Source: M30B19 sp041688615
GTDB lineage: Bacteria > Planctomycetota > Planctomycetia > Pirellulales > Pirellulaceae
Direction: 5' to 3'
NCBI GenBank assembly: GCA_041688615.1
Contig: JBDNHU010000494.1
Span: 1 to 13,267, forward strand
Length of the DNA stretch: 13,267 bases
A program made the position numbers and the translations under genes. Below, piece after piece: positions 7,289-13,267 of this stretch. Below the pieces are notes generated by a model. It did no database searches, was not told where the DNA came from, and saw nothing but the letters and a program-made list of their open reading frames with translations. Every line of letters starts with the position of its first letter. Positions within the stretch are counted from its first letter, which is position 1.

Positions 7289-8890
7289 ATGAACGAATCC
7301 AGTATCCGACGTAACTTCATATCGCCGCTACTCATTTCCAGACTGCTGGCGATCGCGTGTGGCACGATCGTGATTTTTGCGTTGCTGTGTCAAGTAGCAT
7401 TCGCTCAAGACGCTTCGGAATCGGCATCTTCGAAGGCCGAGGCTGACACGACCAAGGCACCGGCCGAAGTAATCATCCCGTGGAATTATCACCCGTATTC
7501 TGTCAAAGTTTGGCTCTTTGTCGATCAAAGTCCGCGATGGTCGCCAGCCGCATTGACACAATTGTGCGATTCGCTGGAACGACAGATGCGGACACTCGAA
7601 CCATCGGCTTGGACGGTCAGTGCGGAAGCGGCTCCAATGCAATGGCAACAGTCATTGGGCAAACCGACGCTGGAAAAATCAGATTTGACTGCCGAATTGT
7701 ACGAAGCGATGGACGGATTGGACAAACTATTCTTGGTTCGAATCAACGACAACCTATCCGACATATCGCTTGCCATCAACGAAGTAGATGTCAATGGATG
7801 GTCGTTGGGGCCGTTGTATCAAAGCCGTGTAATGGACAGCCGGTCACTTTCGTATTCACTGGTAGATGCGATGGCTGGTTCGTTTCGTCCGATTGCATTG
7901 ATCGATCATACCGCGGGCGATTTAGCCTTTTTGAAAATCCGCGCCCATGACTTGATGTACCGAGCGGTCGAAACGGCCCCCGAGCAGTTTGAAATGGTAG
8001 CCGACAAGGCCAGCCCATGCTGGCTGGAAAAAGGCGAGGTTTTTGAACCAATCCTGCGTCGATCGAATCGCCAGAAAAAGTATGCGTTGAAGGACATTGA
8101 AAACTTGGACGTCACTCTACTGGTTCAACAGGACAGTAACGTTGGACAAGATGTGACATGCAAAATCGTATCGGCCAATTCTACTGCCACCGCCTTGGGA
8201 CGCCGCTCTGGAAAGCGAACGCAACGACTGGGCATCGCCATTCGAGCGCCTGAAGGCACCTCTAAACTCAAGTTGATTACCAAACGCGGGACTTCTCGGC
8301 TTGATTTGCAGGAATTTTCACTGAGTGGCTATGAGATTTACAGTCGTTCGATTTATGGCAATCGAGATTCAATGGAATACTTGGGGAAGACCGACTGGAC
8401 AGGAACGATCGAGATCGCTCCTGGAAGCGAGCGAGTGCGATTGCTGTTGGTGCAAAGCGGGGAACGATCTCTGGCCCGTCTGCCCATTATGCCCGGGTAC
8501 AAACCACAGATGCAGATCCTGTTACCCGATGATGAAGCTAGAATTACTGCCGAAGGTGTAGTTTCGGGCCTGCGAAGCGAACTATTAGACTTGGTTGTGA
8601 GAAGAAAGGTGCTAATCGAACGAGCCAAAATTTCACTGGAAGGCAATGATTTGAAGTCGGCCGATCAGTTCTACACCTTGTACTCAGACTTAATGAATTT
8701 GAATCAGTGGAACGATTATTTAGCGACGATTCAGCGGCGTCTGGCAACCAATGACAGGCGCCAACAGACGAAAATCGACAAAATGTTTGTCGAACTTCGC
8801 GAATTCGCGCAGGCGGAAATTAGGGTTGAAGAAGACGGGATGATTCAAGAGATGATGTTGAAGGCGAGAAAAGCAAAAAGCTCGAACTAG
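7289..8890 (+). CDS. secreted protein of unknown function
   Basis: I do not recognise this family. From the ATG at 7289 it has 533 residues; the frame is open from a TTG at 7250, but neither start has a clear Shine-Dalgarno and the ATG gives a sensible signal peptide (Arg-rich start, core ACGTIVIFALLCQVAFA, likely cut before QD). The first mature domain opens with YSVKVWLFVDQSPRWSP and alternates strands and helices. A middle section is rich in beta-strands; YLGKTDWTGTIEIAPGSERV recalls PEGA-like or carboxypeptidase-regulatory beta-sandwiches, without proof. The C-terminal 110 residues are charged and helical, probably coiled coil, ending in a Lys-rich tail. It follows the solute-binding gene by 76 bases on the same strand, and is likely co-transcribed and exported to the same compartment. 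Confidence 0.8.
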   Translation: MNESSIRRNFISPLLISRLLAIACGTIVIFALLCQVAFAQDASESASSKAEADTTKAPAEVIIPWNYHPYSVKVWLFVDQSPRWSPAALTQLCDSLERQMRTLEPSAWTVSAEAAPMQWQQSLGKPTLEKSDLTAELYEAMDGLDKLFLVRINDNLSDISLAINEVDVNGWSLGPLYQSRVMDSRSLSYSLVDAMAGSFRPIALIDHTAGDLAFLKIRAHDLMYRAVETAPEQFEMVADKASPCWLEKGEVFEPILRRSNRQKKYALKDIENLDVTLLVQQDSNVGQDVTCKIVSANSTATALGRRSGKRTQRLGIAIRAPEGTSKLKLITKRGTSRLDLQEFSLSGYEIYSRSIYGNRDSMEYLGKTDWTGTIEIAPGSERVRLLLVQSGERSLARLPIMPGYKPQMQILLPDDEARITAEGVVSGLRSELLDLVVRRKVLIERAKISLEGNDLKSADQFYTLYSDLMNLNQWNDYLATIQRRLATNDRRQQTKIDKMFVELREFAQAEIRVEEDGMIQEMMLKARKAKSSN

Positions 8891-8980
8891 AACTTTTCTG
8901 CTCAGGCCTTCAAGCGCGACAGCAAGCATTGCAATCGCCTGACACATGTTCCAACCCGAAGCAGCACCAACTCTCTTGCC

Positions 8981-9027
8981 CTAGCATTGTGTGCTGGATG
9001 AGTCATTTTATGCTGGGTGAGTGCTAG
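8981..9027. repeat. direct repeat inside an inverted repeat
   Basis: CTAGCA at 8981-8986 is complementary to TGCTAG at 9022-9027, extendable by a G-T and an A-T pair. Between the arms, TGCTGGATGAGT (8992-9003) recurs as TGCTGGGTGAGT (9011-9022), 11 of 12 bases identical and 19 bases apart. This could be a protein binding site or the remnant of a small duplication. Function unknown. Confidence 0.5.
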
Positions 9028-9229
9028 AGATTGGCCGAAGACATCGATCTGCTCTGAAAATGACATCTGCCCGGGTTGGCCAGCGGCATGCATTGCCGAA
9101 CGTGCACCAGACGGACCAGACGTCCCCCGTCGGTCTAAATACCGGGCGGTCTACAGACCAGGCGGATCAGGGAGCGTTGGTATTGGTTTGGTCAGTGCAT
9201 ATTCTGTCGCACCAACGTCGCTTTCACGA

Positions 9230-9351
9230 CACCGACCATTGCCCCAACACCGACCATTGCCCCAACACCGACCCTTGCCCCAACACGGTCATTGCCCCAA
9301 CACGGTCATTGCCCCAACACGGTCATTGCCCCAACACGGTCATTGCCCCAA
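9230..9351 (+). repeat. 17/18-bp tandem repeat array, seven units in two subfamilies
   Basis: Three units of 18 bp (CACCGACCATTGCCCCAA; 9230-9247, 9248-9265, and 9266-9283 with one change) are followed by four perfect 17-bp units (CACGGTCATTGCCCCAA; 9284-9300, 9301-9317, 9318-9334, 9335-9351) and a partial CACGG at 9352-9356. Units are contiguous without spacers, so this is not a CRISPR. The array ends ten to fifteen bases beyond the stop codon of the minus-strand DUF3467 gene and would form part of its 3' untranslated region, where each unit reads TTGGGGCAATGACCGTG. The perfect 17-bp block suggests recent expansion. Confidence 0.96.
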
Positions 9352-9366
9352 CACGGCGCGAGAATG

Positions 9367-9675
9367 CTAGGCTTCGGTCTTAACCATTCGCTTTTGGATA
9401 TCGGTTTCCAGTTCGCCAAAGACTTGTTCGTGGCGCCCGATCGCCATGTGCATTGCGTGTAACAATCGTTTGGCAGTGAAGAAATTCAGGACCACACGTT
9501 GGCTGATTTCTACATTTTGGCTACCACCACCCATTGGTTGGGAATTCAAGCCAAAATCAACGATTAATTCTTCGGGTGACCCAGAGACTCGGCAAAAATT
9601 GGCGTAGTTGCAAATGGCCTTGGAATCATCAATTACCGGTTGCTTCGATTCACTGGATTTTGTCTGTTCTGCCAT
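9367..9675 (-). CDS. DUF3467 family protein
   Basis: This is a 102-residue soluble protein without signal peptide or membrane segment. Motifs I associate with DUF3467 are present: YANFCRV (24-30), GSPEELIVDFGL (32-43), ISQRVVLNFFTAKRLLHAM (57-75) and HEQVFGELETDI (82-93). The length fits this small family, whose function is unknown to me. The start is well supported by AAGGAAG seven bases upstream. It is divergent from the asparaginase gene with 110 bases between starts, and convergent with the secreted-protein gene. The first 20 residues are polar and probably disordered, and residues 44-53 form a Gly-rich loop. Confidence 0.85.
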   Translation of the reverse strand: MAEQTKSSESKQPVIDDSKAICNYANFCRVSGSPEELIVDFGLNSQPMGGGSQNVEISQRVVLNFFTAKRLLHAMHMAIGRHEQVFGELETDIQKRMVKTEA

Positions 9676-9682
9676 TAGATTA

Positions 9683-9689
9683 CTTCCTT
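9683..9689 (-). promoter_or_regulatory. ribosome binding site of the DUF3467 gene
   Basis: On the minus strand AAGGAAG lies seven bases before the ATG at 9675, a near-optimal site that fixes this start. Confidence 0.65.
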
Positions 9690-9785
9690 AACGTTGACAA
9701 TTGCGATTAAATACACATCGGGTACCAAAGGGCCCTTCCAAATATCTAGTTAATAAATTTCAACCATTCGCACAAGTGAAGATTT

Positions 9786-10817
9786 ATGGCACGCAAGCGT
9801 GTACTACTGCTGCATGTTGGTGGAACGATCGGAATGCGTCGTGGCGATCACGGGTTCTTTCCCGAATTGGGATTTTTGCAAACCCAATTAAATTTGATGC
9901 CAGAAATTCACGATCCCTTGCTGCCTGAATTCGAACTGCATGAATTCCAACCGTTGCTTGATTCTTCGAACATGACTCCCGAAGACTGGCTGCCGATCGC
10001 CCGTTCGATTCGCGATCATTACGAAGAATTTGATGGCTTTGTCATATTGCATGGCACCGACACCATGGCCTACACCGCTTCAGCGTTACCCCTGATGTTG
10101 GGTGGACTCAGAAAACCCGTGATTCTGACCGGTTCCCAAATTCCACTTTGCCAATTGCGAAACGACGCTCGTGAAAACTTAATCACGGCGATGATGATCG
10201 CGGGTAACCACGCGATCCCCGAAGTCTGTGTCTACTTCAGCGGCAAATTGATTCGGGGCTGCCGTTCTACCAAGGTCAGCGCTCATCTGTTTGATGCTTT
10301 CGCCTCGCCCAACTATCCATTACTGGGTGTTGTGGGAACGACGGTCGAGATCAACCAATCCGCATTATTGACGCCACCCCAGGAAATCCGACCCTTGCAA
10401 ATTCAAAGTTTGAATCCGCCTCACATCGCGACCCTGCGACTTTTCCCTGGAATCACCGCCGAAGTCGTGGCTCACTTTTTGGCGGAACCGTTGCAAGGTT
10501 TGGTGTTGGAGGCGTACGGAAGCGGCAACGGCCCCAGCAACAATGCTCGTTTGTTGGACCTATTTGGGCAGGCCACCGACCGAGGCGTCATTATTGTTGC
10601 AGTCACTCAGTGCGGTCACGGAAGGGTTGGTTTGCACAACTATGAAACCGGCCATGCTTTGGCTGATGCGGGGGTGATTAGCGGGCGCGACATGACAGTC
10701 GAAGCCGCCTTGACCAAATCGTTTTACTTGCACAGCATCGGTTTGTCCGAAAGTGCAATTCGTGGCAAAATGGGGCAAAATTTAGTGGGAGAATTGACTA
10801 ACCAGCCCTGCGATTGA
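9786..10817 (+). CDS. ansA: type I L-asparaginase (cytoplasmic)
   Basis: The enzyme hydrolyses L-asparagine to aspartate and ammonia. At 343 residues with no signal peptide it matches the cytoplasmic type I class (E. coli AnsA about 338). Both threonine motifs are present: HVGGTIGM with the nucleophile Thr14, and ILHGTDTMAYTASALPLML with Thr91-Asp92; Lys163 in GKLIRGCRSTKVSAH completes the triad, at the same numbering as in E. coli AnsA as I recall it. VILTGSQIPL and NDARENL are further family blocks. The C-terminal lobe contains LEAYGSGNGPSN, VIIVAVTQC and DMTVEAALTK, in the region that forms the allosteric asparagine site in AnsA. Only a weak purine-rich sequence precedes the ATG. It lies 87 bases before the hydrolase gene, with no obvious terminator between; co-transcription is possible. 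The family also includes Glu-tRNA(Gln) amidotransferase subunit D, which is longer. Confidence 0.93.
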   Translation: MARKRVLLLHVGGTIGMRRGDHGFFPELGFLQTQLNLMPEIHDPLLPEFELHEFQPLLDSSNMTPEDWLPIARSIRDHYEEFDGFVILHGTDTMAYTASALPLMLGGLRKPVILTGSQIPLCQLRNDARENLITAMMIAGNHAIPEVCVYFSGKLIRGCRSTKVSAHLFDAFASPNYPLLGVVGTTVEINQSALLTPPQEIRPLQIQSLNPPHIATLRLFPGITAEVVAHFLAEPLQGLVLEAYGSGNGPSNNARLLDLFGQATDRGVIIVAVTQCGHGRVGLHNYETGHALADAGVISGRDMTVEAALTKSFYLHSIGLSESAIRGKMGQNLVGELTNQPCD

Positions 10818-10904
10818 TCTGCTTTTCTAAAGGGACACCACTGTGCGAAGGCGGCAACTCTCTTTTTTGTGAAATCACACCCAGGATTCGAAGCGACACT
10901 GTGA

Positions 10905-11855
10905 ATGCCAAATAAATTGCCTCGGAAAAAGGAAATCAAGGATTGCCAGTGGACTCAAGTTGCCACCAGTGATGGCTTACGCCTAGACGGCATGTTGCAC
11001 CAGGCCCCATCGCATTCCGCGAATAAGGATTCTTCGCCTGATCCGGCAGATGCTCCAATCGCGGGCAATCCAGTGGCCCTGTTAATGCATGGTGCAGGCG
11101 CAAATTTCTATGGACCTTCCTTGATCAATCGTGTCGGCACGCATTTGCACCGGGATGGCTGGTCAGTTCTGCGAGCGAATAATCGCGGCCACGATGGCTG
11201 GCATGTGGCATTCCGTGGCGGAAAGATGATCAACCTGGGCGCGGCGTTTGAACGATTAGAAGAATCGATTCTTGACGTGCTGGCTTGGGTAGACTGGTTA
11301 GTGCGGAATAATTTTGGCCCCATCTGGCTGGTCGGCCACAGCCTAGGGGCATTCAAGTCTTTGTATGCGTTGAATGCAATCAGGCACCGTACCGAATACC
11401 AATCGCGCCTACAACAAATCCAGGGAATCATCGCAATTAGCCCGCCATGCCTATCACAGAGCCTGTTCCAAAATTCGGACCAGGGCGACCTGTTCTGCCA
11501 AACCGTTCAGCACTGCCAACAGATGATTGAAAATGGGCAAGTCAATGATGTCTTTCAAGCCACCTATCCATTTCCCATGTTGATTTCGCCCGGTTGTTAT
11601 CTAAACAAATATGTTTCGGGTGAAGCGTTTAACTTCACGCAGTGGCTAGACAGCTTTGATTGTCCCTTATACTGGATTTTCGGTCAGGACGAACTTGCCA
11701 GCCACGTCGCCTTGGCTGAAGGTGTGAAGCACTTGCAGCAGGCCCTACCCGAGGGGCATCAATTGAAAATATTCCCCAACGCCGACCACTTCTTCACGGG
11801 TTCGACCCGCGAAGTTTGTGTTGAAGTTGCCCACTGGATCAAACGATTTAGATGA
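10905..11855 (+). CDS. alpha/beta hydrolase
   Basis: This 316-residue cytoplasmic protein has the alpha/beta-hydrolase fold of the serine-hydrolase class. The nucleophile elbow is WLVGHSLGAF with Ser146. VALLMHGAGANFYGP (57-71) carries the HG oxyanion-hole motif, and the likely acid and base are Asp262 (IFGQDELAS) and His295 (NADHFFTG). NNRGHDGWH (92-100) matches the conserved loop after strand 4. The reaction and substrate are not readable; esterase or acyl hydrolase is the safe call. Its stop overlaps the next start by ATGA, so it is probably translationally coupled to the ABC importer genes and may process what is imported. No clear Shine-Dalgarno precedes the ATG; no earlier ATG in frame was seen. 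Confidence 0.87.
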   Translation: MPNKLPRKKEIKDCQWTQVATSDGLRLDGMLHQAPSHSANKDSSPDPADAPIAGNPVALLMHGAGANFYGPSLINRVGTHLHRDGWSVLRANNRGHDGWHVAFRGGKMINLGAAFERLEESILDVLAWVDWLVRNNFGPIWLVGHSLGAFKSLYALNAIRHRTEYQSRLQQIQGIIAISPPCLSQSLFQNSDQGDLFCQTVQHCQQMIENGQVNDVFQATYPFPMLISPGCYLNKYVSGEAFNFTQWLDSFDCPLYWIFGQDELASHVALAEGVKHLQQALPEGHQLKIFPNADHFFTGSTREVCVEVAHWIKRFR

Positions 11856-12628
11856 TTACCAATCCTATCCCGAATCCCATTCGCATTAGCGGGCTGCGCA
11901 AAGCCTTCGACGGAACGACCGTGCTGTCGAATTTGGACTTGGACGTTGCCAATCGCGACTTTGTTTGCCTGCTGGGGGCCAGCGGTTGTGGAAAGTCAAC
12001 TTTGTTGCGAATCGTGGCCGGGTTAGATTCGGCGGATGAAGGTTCCCTGTCGCTAACAAACGAATCCCAGCAATCACCCCGCCTGGGATTTGTCTTCCAG
12101 CAAGCCAATCTCTTGCCTTGGCGATCCGTCGCGGCCAATGTCTTGCTGCCGCTCCAGCTGCAGAAAAGTCAGCATGCCGAACGAAAGCGAATTGTCGACC
12201 GAACCTTGCAGCAGGTTGGCTTGCAAGTTTCCGATGGTAAAAAGTTACCGCGCATGCTGTCGGGTGGCATGCAAATGCGGGTCAGCCTAGCCAGAGCCCT
12301 GGTCACTGAACCAGAGTTGATGCTACTGGACGAGCCTTTTGCAGCGTTGGACGAAGTTCTACGGCAACGCTTAAACGAAGAACTTTTACAATGGCATTCC
12401 CAGCACCGCTGGACAACAATTTTCGTGACTCATAACGTGTCTGAAGCGGTCTTCCTGGCAAATCGAATCGTCATTTTGCGCTCGGTTCAAAATCAACAAC
12501 TTGCGAAATCAATCGCAGCCGATATCTCGATCAACTTTTCTGAATCGCGAGATGTAAAGTTAAGAGAGAATCGAATTTATCTGGAAAAAGTTGCCGAAGT
12601 TTCTCGCTTATTTCGCGAAGCCCAATAG
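11852..12628 (+). CDS. ABC transporter ATP-binding protein, SsuB/TauB class
   Basis: This 258-residue ATPase powers an importer of the nitrate/sulfonate/taurine class. It has Walker A GASGCGKST (42-50), Q-loop VFQQANLLPW (81-90), signature LSGGMQMR (136-143; Met where Gln is commoner), Walker B LMLLDEP (156-162), D-loop AALD and H-loop His194 in FVTHNVSEAV. Length and the LLPW after the Q-loop fit SsuB/TauB/ThiZ-like proteins. The start overlaps the hydrolase stop by four bases. The permease starts three bases after its stop. The substrate cannot be told from the ATPase; candidates are sulfonates, nitrate-like anions, thiamine precursors or riboflavin. Confidence 0.95.
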   Translation: MITNPIPNPIRISGLRKAFDGTTVLSNLDLDVANRDFVCLLGASGCGKSTLLRIVAGLDSADEGSLSLTNESQQSPRLGFVFQQANLLPWRSVAANVLLPLQLQKSQHAERKRIVDRTLQQVGLQVSDGKKLPRMLSGGMQMRVSLARALVTEPELMLLDEPFAALDEVLRQRLNEELLQWHSQHRWTTIFVTHNVSEAVFLANRIVILRSVQNQQLAKSIAADISINFSESRDVKLRENRIYLEKVAEVSRLFREAQ

Positions 12629-12631
12629 AAC

Positions 12632-13267
12632 ATGAATACACCGAAATTCAATTCGACACACCAGCACCCGCTTGTAAGGTTTGCTGCGTTTATTGTTGGC
12701 CCATTGTTCGTGTTCGTGAGCGTGCTGTTGCTTTGGCAATGGCTGGTCACGGCCCGAGAGATTCCGAAGTTTATTTTACCCAGCCCCTGGCAGATCATCG
12801 AATCTGCAGTAGAAAATCGGCAGCGTCTGCAGGCTGCTTCCATCCGCACCATTGGTGAAGCCGCAGGCGGTTTGGTAGTCAGTTCGCTGCTTGGATTCTT
12901 GATCGCCAGTGTTTTAAGTCAATCATCGCTGGTGCGTAGAAGCCTGTTACCTTATGCCATCGTATTCCAGACGATTCCTATCATTGGTGTAGCACCGTTG
13001 CTAATTACTTGGTTTGGCAACACCTTTGGCACCGTGGTTTTGATTGCTGCCTTTATCAGTATTTTTCCCGTGATTAGCAACACGACGACTGGGTTAATCA
13101 GCGTCGACCATGCGCACTTGGATTTGTTTCGTTTAAACCAAGCCAATCGTTGGCAAGTGTTTTGGAAACTGCAAGTGCCCACATCGATGCCGCTGGCCGT
13201 GGCGGGAATCAAAATCTCATCAGCGGCGTGCGTTTTGGGCGCATGCGTGGGCGATTATTTTGTCGGA
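12632..13267 (+). CDS. ABC transporter permease, SsuC/TauC/ThiX class (partial, runs off the window)
   Basis: From the ATG at 12632 the frame is open through the last base and gives 212 residues, so the 3' end is missing; family members have about 250-280. The first transmembrane helix lies at about 17-39. FILPSPWQII (47-56) is typical of the class, marking the segment before the transmembrane core. TIGEAAGGLVVSSLLGF and YAIVFQTIPIIGVAPLLITWFG (108-129) are the BPD_transp_1 helices. The cytoplasmic EAA-like loop that docks on the ATPase is at about 163-185 (RLNQANRWQVFWKLQVP), with QA in place of the usual GA. It pairs with the ATPase just upstream, forming the membrane part of one importer. 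No Shine-Dalgarno of its own is seen, consistent with translational coupling. Confidence 0.93.
   Translation, partial: MNTPKFNSTHQHPLVRFAAFIVGPLFVFVSVLLLWQWLVTAREIPKFILPSPWQIIESAVENRQRLQAASIRTIGEAAGGLVVSSLLGFLIASVLSQSSLVRRSLLPYAIVFQTIPIIGVAPLLITWFGNTFGTVVLIAAFISIFPVISNTTTGLISVDHAHLDLFRLNQANRWQVFWKLQVPTSMPLAVAGIKISSAACVLGACVGDYFVG

Larger units (their letters stand above)
8891..9366. other. 476-bp convergent intergenic region with repeats
   Basis: This stretch lies between the 3' ends of a plus-strand and a minus-strand gene. It contains a weak stem TCAGGC (8902-8907) / GCCTGA (8937-8942) with a long loop, a direct repeat inside an inverted repeat (8981-9027), a short GGTCT-AC-AGACC palindrome (9148-9159) and a 17/18-bp tandem array (9230-9351). 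Open frames crossing it exist only because the array has no stop codons. No RNA gene was recognised. Confidence 0.6.

Noticed and set aside
8902..8942. Rho-independent terminator after the secreted-protein gene
   Set aside because: The stem is only six pairs with a 29-base loop and no following T-run.
8902..9093. 63-codon minus-strand frame in the intergenic region
   Set aside because: No ribosome binding site or family features were seen, and it crosses the inverted/direct repeat structure.
9230..9351. CRISPR array
   Set aside because: Units are head to tail with no spacers, and no cas gene is present.
9017..9383. Two overlapping plus-strand open frames of 117 and 120 codons across the tandem array
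   Set aside because: They stay open only because the repeat lacks stop codons; the 17-bp unit shifts frame at each copy, so the peptides have no constant repeat. No credible ribosome binding site was seen.
9694..9717. Sigma-70 promoter with TTGACA at 9694-9699 for the asparaginase gene
   Set aside because: The -35 match is perfect, but no -10-like hexamer lies at 16-18 bp; the nearest AT-rich candidates are 8-12 bp away.

Overview
The window looks like a chromosomal segment of a planctomycete, most likely of the Pirellulaceae/Rhodopirellula type. This is an inference from gene content, not a database result. The pointers are very large secreted or membrane-anchored proteins of low similarity to model families, an ExbD-type protein beside a PQQ-like beta-propeller protein, moderate GC, and many genes without a good Shine-Dalgarno site. 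No rRNA, tRNA, insertion sequence, phage gene or CRISPR array is visible.

Left part (1-8890, all + strand): an envelope gene cluster. It runs from a possible 3' end of an upstream gene (1-34), through an ExbD/TolR protein (76-777), a 1153-residue membrane-anchored protein with a TPR-like segment and a large PQQ-like beta-propeller (1187-4648), a secreted family-5 solute-binding-like protein with its own helical repeat N-terminus (4726-7212), to a secreted protein of unknown function (7289-8890). ExbD normally works in a proton-motive-force-driven motor with an ExbB/TolQ/MotA partner. The three downstream proteins are all predicted to lie mostly outside the cytoplasmic membrane. The reasonable inference is an energised envelope machine or uptake/processing complex, and it is the best candidate here for an undescribed system. 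A 409-bp gap with a 14-bp tandem repeat separates exbD from the propeller gene, so the four genes need not be one transcript.

Middle (8891-9785): a 476-bp non-coding stretch with a direct repeat inside an inverted repeat and an array of seven 17/18-bp tandem units. It ends almost at the stop codon of a minus-strand DUF3467 gene (9367-9675). DUF3467 is divergent from the next gene.

Right part (9786-13267, + strand): a type I L-asparaginase (9786-10817) with all recognisable catalytic residues; a cytoplasmic alpha/beta hydrolase (10905-11855); an ABC ATPase of the SsuB/TauB class whose start overlaps the hydrolase stop by ATGA (11852-12628); and a SsuC/TauC/ThiX-class permease that starts 3 bp later and runs off the window (12632-13267). 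The last three form a tight operon. The substrate-binding protein expected for this importer would lie beyond the right edge.
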